DNA of 64,000 bases. Source: JAPOXR01 sp963662395. GTDB lineage: Bacteria; Pseudomonadota; Alphaproteobacteria; Rhodobacterales; Rhodobacteraceae. Below the pieces are notes generated by a model that was not told the origin of the DNA, ran no database searches, and saw only the letters and a program-made list of their open reading frames with translations. The stretch covers positions 1,054,001 to 1,118,000 of the forward strand of contig OY759511.1 of NCBI GenBank assembly GCA_963662395.1, given 5' to 3'. This document shows, piece after piece, positions 1-9,268 of the stretch. Within the stretch, counting starts at the first letter, position 1. Each line of letters opens with the position of its first letter. Made by a program: the position numbers and the translations under genes.

Positions 1-240
1 CTGCCGGTCCCTGGTCCTGAGTTGAACCTGCCGCTCGGATTCCTCGGTCGCCCGATCAGTGATGTCGGGAATGTTGCGCGTCTGCTCCTGCATGTCCTCG
101 ATCATGTCCCTGGACTGGGCAAGTATCTCGTTTCTCCACTCCACCAGCCTGCGTCTGAAAAACTCGAGCTGCTGCTCGCTCATGAAGGGCTCATCGTCGG
201 ATGGCTGGTAATCTTCTGGCAAATAAACAACTGATTCCAT
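1..240 (-). CDS. dksA: RNA polymerase-binding transcription factor DksA (5' part, runs off the window)
   Basis: The first 80 codons of a DksA homologue are present on the minus strand, starting at an ATG at 240; the zinc-finger half lies beyond position 1. DksA enters the secondary channel of RNA polymerase and works with ppGpp in the stringent response. What is seen is the typical N-terminal opening: PSDDEPFMSEQQLEFFRRRL, followed by a long charged coiled-coil segment (WRNEILAQSRDMIEDMQEQ) and the DITDRATEESERQ stretch leading into the second coil. The acidic coiled-coil tip and the C4 zinc finger cannot be checked here. A small membrane protein is encoded divergently 314 bases away. Identification rests on the family pattern; the gene looks intact as far as it goes. 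Confidence 0.9.
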   Translation of the reverse strand, partial: MESVVYLPEDYQPSDDEPFMSEQQLEFFRRRLVEWRNEILAQSRDMIEDMQEQTRNIPDITDRATEESERQVQLRTRDRQ

Positions 241-554
241 TCAGTCATTCCCCAACCTGGCTCGGTGATGACACGATCATCAAGAAGGAACTTGATTTGG
301 CGACTTCCTTAATGGAATTCGGTTTTCCTGTCATTTACAATTTTCGTGATTCTCCAGCCTACGAAACAGCAGAAAGTCGGGATCACCATGCACTGCCCAC
401 GCCGCAGACCCTGCCGCCAGGAGGAAAGCAGGCTGGCCGCCATCGTGCCGCCGGCCCCTGCCGGGGCTGGCCAGGCAAAGGGAGTCCGAAATTCGGACAC
501 CGGCAGTTCACGACCAGCCGGCCCCATCCGACCGGCAGATGGTGGGCAGACGAC
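241..554. other. Divergent intergenic region
   Basis: This stretch separates dksA (leftward) from the small membrane-protein gene (rightward). It should hold both promoters. The part next to dksA is AT-richer than the surroundings (around 300-350), which fits a promoter, but I cannot point to a convincing -35/-10 pair. No coding sequence with recognisable content was seen. Confidence 0.5.
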
Positions 555-731
555 ATGCTGGTAGTCGCCGGAGCAATCCTGGGAGTGCTGCTCGGCTACC
601 GGTCGGCCGGCAGGAGAGATGGAGACCGGCTGGACCGCCTGCAATTCGCCGCCGTCTACGGGCTGGCCTTCGGACTGGCCGGGCTGGTGCTCACCCTGCT
701 GGCTGGCTGGCTGGGCGTCGGCTACGCCTGA
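555..731 (+). CDS. Small two-helix inner-membrane protein
   Basis: A 58-residue protein starts at the ATG at 555. It has an N-terminal hydrophobic helix (residues 1-15), a short charged loop rich in Arg and Asp (RSAGRRDGDRLDRLQ), and a second long hydrophobic helix (about 33-54). The arrangement of a small helix, an R-R-x-G-x-R-L-D-x-L-Q loop and a Gly/Leu-rich helix is shared by short uncharacterised membrane proteins I recall from alphaproteobacteria. The conserved look of the loop is the reason for calling it. Longer in-frame extensions upstream lack that look. There is no strong ribosome binding site. The function is unknown; it may sit in the inner membrane as a hairpin. Confidence 0.6.
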   Translation: MLVVAGAILGVLLGYRSAGRRDGDRLDRLQFAAVYGLAFGLAGLVLTLLAGWLGVGYA

Positions 732-831
732 AGGCCGGAATTCCCCGGCACCAGCCTGGAGTCGGCCGGACCACGTCCATGTCATTCCGCCCCCGGGCCG
801 GAGCCGTCGGCGTGGCCGCCGGGCGTTTCCC

Positions 832-3075
832 CTACTTGATGCTGTCCAGTTTCAGCTGGACCGGTGTGAACCTCTCCGACGTTACCGAGATGTCGACCGG
901 CCCGGTCTGCCTGGTGGATTCGACCCAGAAGGAAGCAATGCCGCACCTGAATGCAAGATGTGCCGGCCCGATCAGCCGGGCCGGGCCGTCCAGCGCCACG
1001 TGCAGGACATCGGCAAGGAATGGCATCACCCGGCCGAGTTGGTCCAGGGCACGGACAGTCACCCGGGTTGCATCCTTTTCCGAGGCCAGGAGGTGATCGC
1101 TGTCGGCCTCCATGCCGAGCCGGGTCGCCACCGGGGATGCAGACATCCGGGTCACCGCCGCCCTTTGGCCATCGAAGAGGCCGACAAGGGTGACATCCGG
1201 CCAGCTGTTGCCCCAGCCACCCATCTTCTCGGGCGGAATATCTCCGAAGCCGACAACAACCGGCGGATGCGGAAGATGCGGGAATGAACGGCGATCCGGT
1301 TCGAACTGCATGGTGAAGCCGCCGCTCAGTTGCAATTCGACCGCGTCGCAGTTTGTCAGGATGGTCAGCGGCACGACACCGCCGATGCTCCGCTCCCCCC
1401 TCGCCCACCAGGTGACCGGCTCCAGCACGATTCGTTCGGCAGGATCAGCCTGGCTTGCATAGACACTGGCGGCAAATTTCGGCTGCCGGAACATGTCCAG
1501 CACGCCGTGATGGCAGATTCGATCCCCGGAGCCGAAATCCTTGTGGGTGTTGTAGTCGGACATGCACCAGCCGATGCATCCTGCAGTGTTCCGGTCGCCA
1601 CGGGCCGCATTCAGCACCTGCAGGTACCGGGTCACGTGTTCGACCTGGCGCTGTTCGGCATCCCAGATCTTTGTCGGATGCATGTGCCCGTTGAATTCGG
1701 TCACCAGATAGGGAACCGGATGGTCAAGACAGGTGACCTGCTGCTGATCGCGCAGGGGAATGCGCCCCGTATTGACCCATGGCCGCTCCTCCTGGCCGAT
1801 GACAAAGTCGTTCATGGTATAGACGTCTTCCAGGAACTCGCTGCCAACGAAGTTGCGCACGCCAGCCGTTTGCCTGGTCGCATCAAGTTCCCTGGCCAGC
1901 CGGTTGGTTGCCAGGTAGAATTCCCGGTCATCGGGCGATTCGTTGATTCTCACTCCCCAGAGAACAACCGACGGGCGGTTCCAGTCACGCCTGATCATCC
2001 GCTCGACATTGCGAATCGATTCCTGCTTCCAGGCGTCGTCGCCGATATGCTGCCAGCCCGGGATCTCCTCGAACACCAGCAGCCCGATCCGGTCGCAATG
2101 GTCCAGGAACCAGGGCGACTGCGGATAGTGCGACGTCCTGACCAGGTTGCAACCGAGGTCGAATTTGAGGATCTCGGCGTCCCGCTCCTGCGCCCGCCGG
2201 CCCATCGCATACCCGACATATGGAAAGGATTGGTGGCGGTTCAGCCCGACGATCTGCAGCGGTGCCCCATTGAGCAGGAAGCCGCCAGGTGTGAACTGCG
2301 CCGACCTGAATCCGAAATTGACCGACAGGGCGTCACTGCACCCGGGGGCATCCAGGCCGAGTTCGGCCCGGTACAGCACCGGTGTCTCGACGTCCCACAG
2401 ATCGATCCCCGGGAGATCGCCGAAGGCAATCTCGCCGCCCCTGCCTTCGACCGGCACTGTCCGGTCGGCCACCATTGTCGCGTTCTCGTCGACAATCCTG
2501 CACCTGATCGAGCCGTTCGAGACCGCATCTCCAGCCAGTTCGTAGCTGACCCGGACCTGCTTGAGCTCCGCCAGCGGGTCGGGAGTCTCGATCTTGACGC
2601 TGTCGATCCAGCTCCGTCCCGTGATGATCAGCCAGGCATCGCGGTAGATGCCGGCAAAGGTCAGGTAGTCGATCTGGCCGCCGAAAGGTGGAATTCCCGG
2701 GTTCTCCTCACCGCTGATCCTGACTGACAGCAGGTTTGAACCGGGTCGCAGGAGGCCGGTCAGCCGGATTTCGAAGGGCGTATAGCCGTCGGCATGTGCA
2801 CCCAGCCTGACGCCATTCAGAAACACCACCGAATCAGCCATGGCGCCGTCAAATCGCAACCGGACTTCCCGATTCTCGAATTCCGGACTCCACTCGATGA
2901 TCTTCTGGTAACAGAATTCCTGCTGGAACGAGTTCTCATCGAAGTAATTCAGCGGGAGATCGACCGCGTTATGCGGAAGGCGAACAGTTTCACCGGGCTG
3001 GAGGGCAGAAGGCGCGCCCGGCGGAAACCCCCGGCCGAACACCCAGTCGTCACAATATCTCCTCACGGCCCTCAT
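832..3075 (-). CDS. Glycoside hydrolase family 2 (beta-galactosidase-like)
   Basis: A 747-residue GH2 enzyme, expected to hydrolyse beta-galactosides or related beta-glycosides. The start at 3075 is chosen because an AGGAGG ribosome binding site lies directly upstream; the open frame runs on to 3426 but that part looks non-coding. Domains in order: sugar-binding jelly roll (about 30-155, including FLNGVRLGAHADGYTPF), immunoglobulin-like sandwich (about 155-265), TIM barrel (about 270-560) and a C-terminal beta domain. Visible GH2 marks are GLNRHQ (278-282), the acid/base in VRINES (Asn378-Glu379) and the probable nucleophile Glu460 in VTEFNGH. No signal peptide is evident, so it is probably cytoplasmic. 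It lies 265 bases downstream of a GH4 alpha-galactosidase on the same strand and opposite dgoK-dgoA, suggesting galactoside use. The exact substrate (galactoside, glucuronide or mannoside) is inferred only. Confidence 0.85.
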   Translation of the reverse strand: MRAVRRYCDDWVFGRGFPPGAPSALQPGETVRLPHNAVDLPLNYFDENSFQQEFCYQKIIEWSPEFENREVRLRFDGAMADSVVFLNGVRLGAHADGYTPFEIRLTGLLRPGSNLLSVRISGEENPGIPPFGGQIDYLTFAGIYRDAWLIITGRSWIDSVKIETPDPLAELKQVRVSYELAGDAVSNGSIRCRIVDENATMVADRTVPVEGRGGEIAFGDLPGIDLWDVETPVLYRAELGLDAPGCSDALSVNFGFRSAQFTPGGFLLNGAPLQIVGLNRHQSFPYVGYAMGRRAQERDAEILKFDLGCNLVRTSHYPQSPWFLDHCDRIGLLVFEEIPGWQHIGDDAWKQESIRNVERMIRRDWNRPSVVLWGVRINESPDDREFYLATNRLARELDATRQTAGVRNFVGSEFLEDVYTMNDFVIGQEERPWVNTGRIPLRDQQQVTCLDHPVPYLVTEFNGHMHPTKIWDAEQRQVEHVTRYLQVLNAARGDRNTAGCIGWCMSDYNTHKDFGSGDRICHHGVLDMFRQPKFAASVYASQADPAERIVLEPVTWWARGERSIGGVVPLTILTNCDAVELQLSGGFTMQFEPDRRSFPHLPHPPVVVGFGDIPPEKMGGWGNSWPDVTLVGLFDGQRAAVTRMSASPVATRLGMEADSDHLLASEKDATRVTVRALDQLGRVMPFLADVLHVALDGPARLIGPAHLAFRCGIASFWVESTRQTGPVDISVTSERFTPVQLKLDSIK

Positions 3076-3340
3076 GCCGGCCTCCTGATCCCTTCCGGGA
3101 CTCCATCCATGGTGGCAATTCCGCATCCGCGAGAGCGCGTCATCCGGCGCTGCGCACGGACAGCTGCAGGAAGGCGGCCATCGGCACACCGGGCATGAAC
3201 GATCGGACTCCCCTGCCCCGACACCGCAATGCGGTGAGCCTCCCGGTGGATGACGGGGGCCGGGAACTCCTCCCGCACGGGATGAACCACCGGCCAGCCG
3301 TGCCGCTTCACTCCAGCTCCTCCCGGCAAACGGGCCTCGA

Positions 3341-4696
3341 TCATTTCCCGCCCAGCCAGCCGGGAAGCCAGTCTCCATGAGCCTCCACCAGTTGATCGAC
3401 CATGCTGGTGATCTGTTCCAGGTCAAGCTCTGCAGCAGTGTGGGGATCCATCATCGCCGCATGATGGACATGGTCCCGGTTCTCCTGCACCAGCGCCGCC
3501 ACCGTCAGTTCCTGGACATTGATGTTGGTCCGCATGATCGCCGCCAGTTGCGGCGGAAGCGGGCCCATGCTCACCGGCTGGATTCCGTTTCGGTCGACCA
3601 GGCAGGGAACCTCGACCGAACATCCGGCAGGCAAGGAGGAAATCAGGCCGTGATTCGGAACATTTCCGTAGATGACCGATCGGTCTCCCGTGCAGACCGA
3701 ATTGACGATATCGGACGCATATTCGTGGCTTGGCTCGACAGGGAAGGTCTCGGCCTGGCGGAACTCCGTTGATTGCCGCTCCCAATCCTGGATCTGCCTT
3801 TCGCAGCGGGAAGGATACTCGTCGAGCGGAACAGCGAATCTCTCGATCAGATCCTCTCTTCCCTCCTTGATGAACCAGGGAACATATTCGGCGAAATGCT
3901 CCGAGCTCTCGGTTACGAAATATCCCAGCCTCGTCATCACCTCGTACCGGACCAGATTCGGACATCCCGGACAATTCACGTTCGGCTTGGGAATTCGACC
4001 GGCATGGTAGCCCTCGATCAGTCGCGGGTAGAGGTCTTCGTAGCTGCCGTCAGCGCACGCTTCCTCCAGGGTCAGGAAGAACGCCATGTGGTTGATGCCG
4101 GCGCTGCGGTAGCGGATCCGCCCCGGCGCCAGATCCAGGTCCCTGGCCAAATCCTCCACCGTTCGCTGGACCGAGTGACAAAGTCCCACTGCCCTGATCG
4201 CAGGATATTTCTCGGCGATCGCCCACATGTTGATGGCCATCGGATTGACATATTGGAGCATCAGGGCTTCCGGACAGAGCTCGAGCATGTCGTCGCACAG
4301 GCTCCACAGATGCGGAACCGTCCGCAGGCCACGCATGATCCCGCCAATTCCGAGCGTATCGCCGATGGTCTGCCGCAAACCGAATCTCTTCGGGATCTCG
4401 AAATCCGTCACCGTTCCCGGCCGGTAGCCGGCAATCTGGAAGGCAACGATCACGAAATCGGCGCCATCGATCGCCTCGCGCTGGCTGGTATGGGTGGTCA
4501 CCCGTGCGCCGGGCGCCAATTGCCTGATCAGCTTCCTGCCTACCAGATGCGCATCGTCGAGCCTTGCCTCGTCGATGTCCATCAAGGCCAGATGCGCGCA
4601 TTGCAGGGCCTCCTTCTGGAGAATGTCCGCAACAAGATTCTTCAGGAATACGGTTGATCCCGCACCGATGAAGGCAATTCTCGGAGTATTGGCCAT
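3341..4696 (-). CDS. Glycoside hydrolase family 4, alpha-galactosidase-type (MelA-like)
   Basis: A 451-residue GH4 enzyme. GH4 glycosidases use NAD+ and a divalent metal for a redox-assisted elimination mechanism. Seen here are the N-terminal Rossmann motif GAGS (11-14), the NP pair (151-152), the metal-binding region GLCHS (Cys173-His174) and INH (201-203), and the GDTLGIGG segment (112-119). Length and motif spacing match alpha-galactosidase/alpha-glucuronidase members rather than the 6-phospho-glucosidase branch. That fits the absence of a phosphotransferase system nearby. It is followed on the same strand by a GH2 enzyme, and faces dgoK-dgoA across a 944-base gap, so release of galactose from alpha- and beta-galactosides is the likely job. 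The start ATG has only a weak upstream purine stretch. Substrate assignment is inference. Confidence 0.85.
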   Translation of the reverse strand: MANTPRIAFIGAGSTVFLKNLVADILQKEALQCAHLALMDIDEARLDDAHLVGRKLIRQLAPGARVTTHTSQREAIDGADFVIVAFQIAGYRPGTVTDFEIPKRFGLRQTIGDTLGIGGIMRGLRTVPHLWSLCDDMLELCPEALMLQYVNPMAINMWAIAEKYPAIRAVGLCHSVQRTVEDLARDLDLAPGRIRYRSAGINHMAFFLTLEEACADGSYEDLYPRLIEGYHAGRIPKPNVNCPGCPNLVRYEVMTRLGYFVTESSEHFAEYVPWFIKEGREDLIERFAVPLDEYPSRCERQIQDWERQSTEFRQAETFPVEPSHEYASDIVNSVCTGDRSVIYGNVPNHGLISSLPAGCSVEVPCLVDRNGIQPVSMGPLPPQLAAIMRTNINVQELTVAALVQENRDHVHHAAMMDPHTAAELDLEQITSMVDQLVEAHGDWLPGWLGGK

Positions 4697-5640
4697 TGAT
4701 CAATCCCGTTGCCGGTCGCGATGCCGAGCCAATATCCGTTTGCGCACCAAAACGAAACATGGAGGATTGCCGGCTGCAGAGGTTTCGGGTGGACAATTCG
4801 CCGGCAGGGCAAGCGGGGCAGACAGGCGCAGGTCGACCGGACGCGCATCGCCCGGCCACAGAAGCCTGACCGGGGCCGGCAGGCCCGGAACGGCCGGGGT
4901 CGACACATCTCCGACAAAAGGCCGGACAGTGGCCGGCAGGGACGCCTTCGGGCACTCTCCGCCGGCCTGCTTGCCGGCGGCAAGTCAGCTACCGGTGGTC
5001 CGGCCGTTCCCGCCAGGCAGGTCCGGGGGAGTATTGCGAGGCAGCGGGACGAGACCGGGATTTGCCGTTTTCCGCGATTGACCCTACATTGTCGGGCAAT
5101 CAGGAATGGGGCGCGGTGTTGAATTCCGGCAATGTCACATCGCCTTCGAACGGGAAGGCAATCGACCACATCGGGATGCTCGTGAGGCCGGGAGACGGAG
5201 ATCGTATTGCCCGCCACGCCGGGTTGTCGGGCGTCAGGATGGCGACCTGTGCCAGGGCATCAGCGGTGCATGAGGCCGGGTTCATCCGGCGCGGGCGGCA
5301 GACCACCTTGCTTTCGGAGGGCGGCAGGCGAATGCTGCTGAAGGTGTTCGACAATCCGCCGACGGCGCAGGACGCGGTGCGCCAGGCCTGCTCCCGGATC
5401 GTCAATACGGGGTGGTCGCACTGCCGACCCCGGAATTGTCATCGAACCTTTCGATCCTGGCCGGCATGACCGGGCGAGGCCTGGTTGCGGGACGGAGCGT
5501 CTCGGCAACTTTCTGCGGCCCGGTGCCAGGAAGCGGCACGGGAACGGCATTTCGAGGGCACTTGCTGCGATCCTCGAGGGGTCGCCTGCCGGCCAGGCAT
5601 CGGCATGTGGGCAGTGTTCAGCATTTGTCGGGAGCGCCTG
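4697..5640. other. 944-base divergent gap between glycosidase genes and dgoK
   Basis: No gene could be supported in any frame. Short open frames occur around 5062-5469 on the plus strand and 5100-5405 on the minus strand, but their products have no recognisable domains and look like shadows of each other. A regulator of the sugar genes would be expected here, and none was recognised. The gap is unusually long for this compact genome and may hold promoters for both operons and the remnant of a lost gene. Confidence 0.4.
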
Positions 5641-6549
5641 GTGACCTGTCCTGACTGGATCGGAGTTGACTGGGGAACCTCGCATCTTCGGGCCTGGGGA
5701 ATGCGCGAAGATGGCACGATCTGCAGGAGGGCCGGTTCCGACCAGGGAATGGCGAGGCTGGAGCCAGGAGATTTCCAGCCGGCTCTACTGGATCTGGTCG
5801 GGGAGTGGTTGCCGAAGGGCACATCAATTCCGGTCATTGCCTGTGGAATGGTCGGTGCTGATGGAGGGTGGATCCATGCACCGTATCGTCGCACCCCCTG
5901 CGTGCCGATCACGCCACGATCCCTTGTCTCGCCGGAGGAGTCCTGCCCGGGGTTGATGGTATCCGTGATCGCCGGCGTGAGATGTGACGGCCCGGACCCC
6001 GATGTCATGCGCGGCGAGGAAACCCAGATTGCCGGGCTGCTGGCATCCGAACCCGGCTTTGATGGTGTTGCCTGCCTTCCGGGAACCCACACCAAATGGG
6101 TTCGGATCTGCTCCGGCCGGATCGAGAGTTTCCGGACCTTCATGACCGGCGAGTTGTTCGAATTGCTGGCGACGGGCTCGCTGTTGCGTCATTCGGTGGC
6201 GGCGTCCGGCTGGTCCGGTGACGCGTTCTCGGCGGCGGTCGAGCGGGGAATGCAGCAGCCGACAGCACTTGCCGGCCAGCTATTCGGCATCAGGGCCAGC
6301 GCATTGACGGCCGGGTTGGTGCCCGTGGAGGCGCGGGCGCGCCTGTCGGGCCTGCTGATCGGGGCAGAGATACAGTCGACCCGGTCCTGGTGGGAGAATG
6401 GCGATCTTGTCCTGGTTGGCTCCGGCCCCGCCACTGATGCCTATTCGGAAGCCATTGGCCACACCGGAAAATCCTTCCGGAGCGCAGGCTCGGAGGACAC
6501 GGTCCTTGCCGGTCTCGCCTCGGCGTTCCGGATGGCAGGAGACAGCTGA
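5641..6549 (+). CDS. dgoK: 2-dehydro-3-deoxygalactonokinase
   Basis: A 302-residue DgoK-family kinase, which phosphorylates 2-keto-3-deoxygalactonate at C6 using ATP. The N-terminus DWIGVDWGTSHLRAWGM carries the phosphate-1 type ATP-binding turn of this family. Further marks are ACGMVGADGGW, EETQIAGLL and the CLPGTHTKW stretch typical of DgoK. I chose the GTG at 5641 because it places the DWGT motif at the usual distance and has GGGAG just upstream; an in-frame ATG at 5605 is the alternative. The stop overlaps the dgoA start in a TGATG arrangement, so the two are probably translationally coupled. Together with dgoA it converts 2-keto-3-deoxygalactonate to pyruvate and glyceraldehyde 3-phosphate. 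Galactose dehydrogenase, lactonase and galactonate dehydratase are not in this window. Confidence 0.88.
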   Translation: MTCPDWIGVDWGTSHLRAWGMREDGTICRRAGSDQGMARLEPGDFQPALLDLVGEWLPKGTSIPVIACGMVGADGGWIHAPYRRTPCVPITPRSLVSPEESCPGLMVSVIAGVRCDGPDPDVMRGEETQIAGLLASEPGFDGVACLPGTHTKWVRICSGRIESFRTFMTGELFELLATGSLLRHSVAASGWSGDAFSAAVERGMQQPTALAGQLFGIRASALTAGLVPVEARARLSGLLIGAEIQSTRSWWENGDLVLVGSGPATDAYSEAIGHTGKSFRSAGSEDTVLAGLASAFRMAGDS

Positions 6550-7181
6550 TGGCCAGGAAGCTGATTGCCATTCTGCGCGGAATTCGTCCGGACCAGGTCC
6601 TCGCCGTCGGCGAGACCCTGCTTGAAGCGGGCTTCGATACCATTGAAATCCCGCTCAACTCCCCGCAGCCCTTTGAAAGCCTCCGGATGCTGGCCCACTC
6701 CTTCGGTGACCAGGCGATGATCGGGGCCGGAACCGTGTTGACACCGGAGGAGGTCCGCCAGGCATTCGACAATGGCTGCAGGATCATCGTCTCACCCAAT
6801 ACCGACCGGGATGTCATTGCCGCCACGAAGGCGCTGAAGATGCAGTCCTGGCCGGGGGCATTCACCCCTTCCGAGTGCTTCGCCGCCCTGCAATCAGGCG
6901 CCGACGGTCTCAAGATCTTCCCGGCCGGTCTTGTCGGAACCTCCGGCATCAGCGCAATCCGCGCCGTCCTTCCGGCAGCGACCCGGCTCTACGCGGTCGG
7001 TGGCGTCGAGCCGGACCGGTTCCATGACTGGCTGCGAGGCGGGGTTGACGGGTTCGGAATCGGATCGGCGCTGTTCAGGCCGGAGATGACACTTGAAGAA
7101 ATCCGCAGGAATTCACATCTCATGGTTGACGCCCATGACCGCGCCATTGCCCGGATGTCCGACAGTCAGGCGATTCGATGA
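6549..7181 (+). CDS. dgoA: 2-dehydro-3-deoxy-6-phosphogalactonate aldolase
   Basis: A 210-residue class I aldolase of the KDPG/KDPGal family. It splits 2-keto-3-deoxy-6-phosphogalactonate into pyruvate and glyceraldehyde 3-phosphate. Visible active-site features are AILRGI (7-12), Glu33 in IEIPLN, the GAGTVL strand (59-64), PGAFTPSE (102-109) and the Schiff-base Lys122 in GLKIFPA. The C-terminal YAVGGV and GFGIGSAL segments form the phosphate site. Pairing with dgoK directly upstream supports the galactonate rather than the gluconate substrate. Its stop codon overlaps the start of the following metalloprotease gene by 4 bases (ATGA). The gene looks intact. Confidence 0.9.
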   Translation: MARKLIAILRGIRPDQVLAVGETLLEAGFDTIEIPLNSPQPFESLRMLAHSFGDQAMIGAGTVLTPEEVRQAFDNGCRIIVSPNTDRDVIAATKALKMQSWPGAFTPSECFAALQSGADGLKIFPAGLVGTSGISAIRAVLPAATRLYAVGGVEPDRFHDWLRGGVDGFGIGSALFRPEMTLEEIRRNSHLMVDAHDRAIARMSDSQAIR

Positions 7182-7894
7182 TCTCGAAAATTCTCCTGCT
7201 TCTGGCGCCGCTGATCTATGGCGTTGCCATGTTCAGGGTCTCGGCATTCCAGACCCGCCGCCGCCTGCGCCGGCAGTCGACCACCCTGACTGATCCCAGG
7301 CTCCAGGGACTCAACGCCCGGCTGGCCACTGCCGCCGGCATACCGGCGATAACGACCTCGATCTACGAGGTTGCGACCGTGAACGGCCTGACCACGCCGG
7401 AGGGAGATGTCTACCTGACCCGAGGCCTGTTCGAATGCTACAGACGAGGCGAAATATCAGCGGAAGAGCTGGCCTCGGTCACCGCCCATGAACTTGGACA
7501 TGTTGCCCTTGGCCATGGCAAGCGCCGCCTCACGGTGTTTGCCGGCCAGAATGCGGCCCGCATGCTGCTGGGGTTCATGCTCGGCCGGTTCATACCATTC
7601 ATCGGCCCGCGGATTGCCGACGGGCTGACCAGCCTCCTGGTGTCGCGTATTTCCCGCGACGACGAGTATGCTGCCGACAAGTATGCAAGCGCCCTGCTGA
7701 TCAGGGCCGGGTTGGGAACAGAAGTCCAGAAGAGCATGCTGCAAAGCCTCGAACACATGACCGGCCATTCGGGAGGAATGGTGGCCTGGCTGATGAGCCA
7801 TCCGCCAATCCCGAAACGAATCGCGGCGATCGAGAGGAATGAAGAGCGGTGGAGATCCCCGGACGACACGGAACTGGCCGGCCTCCTCAGGTGA
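7178..7894 (+). CDS. M48-family zinc metalloprotease (HtpX/Ste24-like)
   Basis: A 238-residue M48 peptidase. It begins with a hydrophobic segment (about 1-22) that should anchor it in the inner membrane. The zinc motif HELGH lies at 104-108, and the third ligand is probably Glu163 in DDEYAADKYA, the E-x-x-x-D arrangement of the family. A central hydrophobic stretch (about 126-156) may touch the membrane. It is shorter than HtpX, which has four membrane segments. It overlaps dgoA by 4 bases, so it is probably co-transcribed with the sugar genes, although no functional link is obvious. The 3' end meets a decayed, convergent Rieske oxygenase gene. Family assignment is firm; physiological substrate unknown. 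Confidence 0.85.
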   Translation: MISKILLLLAPLIYGVAMFRVSAFQTRRRLRRQSTTLTDPRLQGLNARLATAAGIPAITTSIYEVATVNGLTTPEGDVYLTRGLFECYRRGEISAEELASVTAHELGHVALGHGKRRLTVFAGQNAARMLLGFMLGRFIPFIGPRIADGLTSLLVSRISRDDEYAADKYASALLIRAGLGTEVQKSMLQSLEHMTGHSGGMVAWLMSHPPIPKRIAAIERNEERWRSPDDTELAGLLR

Positions 7895-7902
7895 CCCGCC
7901 CA

Positions 7903-8774
7903 TCGCCTCGAATTGCAATTGCCGGAAATGGTGAACCGCGTGTTCGCTCAATTCCGGGAACTCGTCGTCAACAACGAACCTGCCCTGGTTGCAGCCGAAT
8001 GGCTTCTGCCCGCTCTCGCACGGGCTGATATCCTCCTGCCGCAGGACATCCTTCTGACCGGCAATGGCGTCCCTGGTCTGCCGGAATGGCTCGCTGGCGG
8101 GAAGGAGCCAGCCCGCATATCCGAACTCGGCCTCCCCGGCCTCGAAATGACCGGCCGCATTCATCGTCGAGCGTGCCTTGGCAGAACACTGGCTCGAATG
8201 GATATCGCTGATCCGGAACCGGCAGCTGTCCATGTCACGGAGGGTCACGAAATCCCTGTACGCCGGATGGCAGTGGCAACACTCCAGGAAATTGTCGATC
8301 AGTGCCTTCCAGTTCAACCGGACCGCTTGGTGATCCCGCTGGCCGAATTCGAGCTCGGCGAGCCTGGGGCAGTCATGGCGATTCTCCACCTCCAGCCCCG
8401 GTGCCTGCTCGGCGAGCGGGCGAGCCGCCGGATCAGGACTCACGAAGACCAGGCCGCACGGCAACCCGACCCTCATCCTCGACAGGCTCGCGCCCCCGGT
8501 GCCGACACACATTGTGGAAGCCGCATATCCGGCCGCCCGGCGACCTGATCGCCAGGACGCACCTTTCATGAATCCTGGCGGTCGGGTAGCTGCCGGCCTC
8601 GCCAAGCTGGCCGGCATGCCCGACACAGACCCGGCTTCGAAAGAAGATCGCTGCCCGCTCCTGCCGGAACAGTCCGGGATCGAAGTATTGCCAGGACGGA
8701 ATTGTGAATGGCTGCAATGGGTCATGGGTAAAGGGCCGGTCACCACCAGCCTGCTCCATCGGGTGCCGAACCAT
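7903..8774 (-). pseudogene. Decayed Rieske ring-hydroxylating oxygenase alpha subunit
   Basis: The start is well preserved: an ATG at 8774 has GGAGGG upstream, and the first frame reads like a Rieske oxygenase (IPSWQYFDPGLF, FFRSRVCVGHAG, FHNVCRHRG) with the first Cys-x-His pair of the cluster. The second Cys-x-x-H half is missing. The protein jumps frame near 8450 to LVFVSPDPAARPLAEQ, then NWKALIDNFLECCHCHPAY and IHSSQ of the catalytic domain. A second gap near 8050-8110 removes the segment that normally follows. The end, EDISPCES through GRFVVDDEFPELSEHAVHHF, is again typical. The whole is about 290 codons instead of about 400. Its neighbours are sarcosine oxidase genes, so the ancestor may have demethylated betaine, dimethylglycine or a similar compound. 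Family assignment is confident; substrate is inferred. Confidence 0.8.
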
Positions 8775-9268
8775 GACAATCCCTCCTCAGGATCACTTGC
8801 AACCGCCGAAAATGTTCCCGGGTGAACCGGCATGCAAGTCATTGTTTCTTCACTTCGACCAGGAAATTCCGCATCGATGCCGGTCCAGTTCCCGGGATGC
8901 CCGGACCGGGCCGGTGCAGAGCCGGCAAAAGGCGGCATTTGGCGATTTGGTCGTGTGGCCGGGGACAGCTCCGGTCGGTGACCGGAGGACATGGTCATGT
9001 CCGATGTGAGTGGTTCGCCTTGCGTGCATCCTGCTCCGGTGGCACCGGGCAAGGCCGGCCGGCACACCATCATGGCGGAGTTCAAGGGTTCGGGTGTCGA
9101 CGATGCTCATTCAAGTCACGGGAGCAGTCCCCGGAGATCTTCGCGAGCCGGCGAATTCGTCCCGGCCCCGGCAAAGGCACGTCATACCCTGTCGAGCCAG
9201 CGGCACTGATCGTGTTCGGCCCGACTGCCCGGTGAGTGGTCCGCCGCAAGGGCGGGCCGACGTGAACG
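8775..9268. other. Intergenic region without recognised gene
   Basis: These 494 bases separate the start of the decayed oxygenase gene from the end of a small basic-protein gene. They should contain the former promoter of the oxygenase gene. Open frames on both strands give Arg/Pro/His-rich products with no family resemblance. I see no repeat or clear terminator. Confidence 0.4.

Noticed and set aside
3076..3426. N-terminal extension of the GH2 frame and a minus-strand frame at 3072-3344
   Set aside because: An AGGAGG site precedes the ATG at 3075 and homology begins there; the extension is Arg/Gly/Ser-rich with no family match.
5062..5469. Open frames on both strands in the gap before dgoK (plus 5062-5469, minus 5100-5405)
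   Set aside because: The products overlap each other antisense, lack ribosome binding sites and show no recognisable domain; they look like chance open frames in high-GC DNA.
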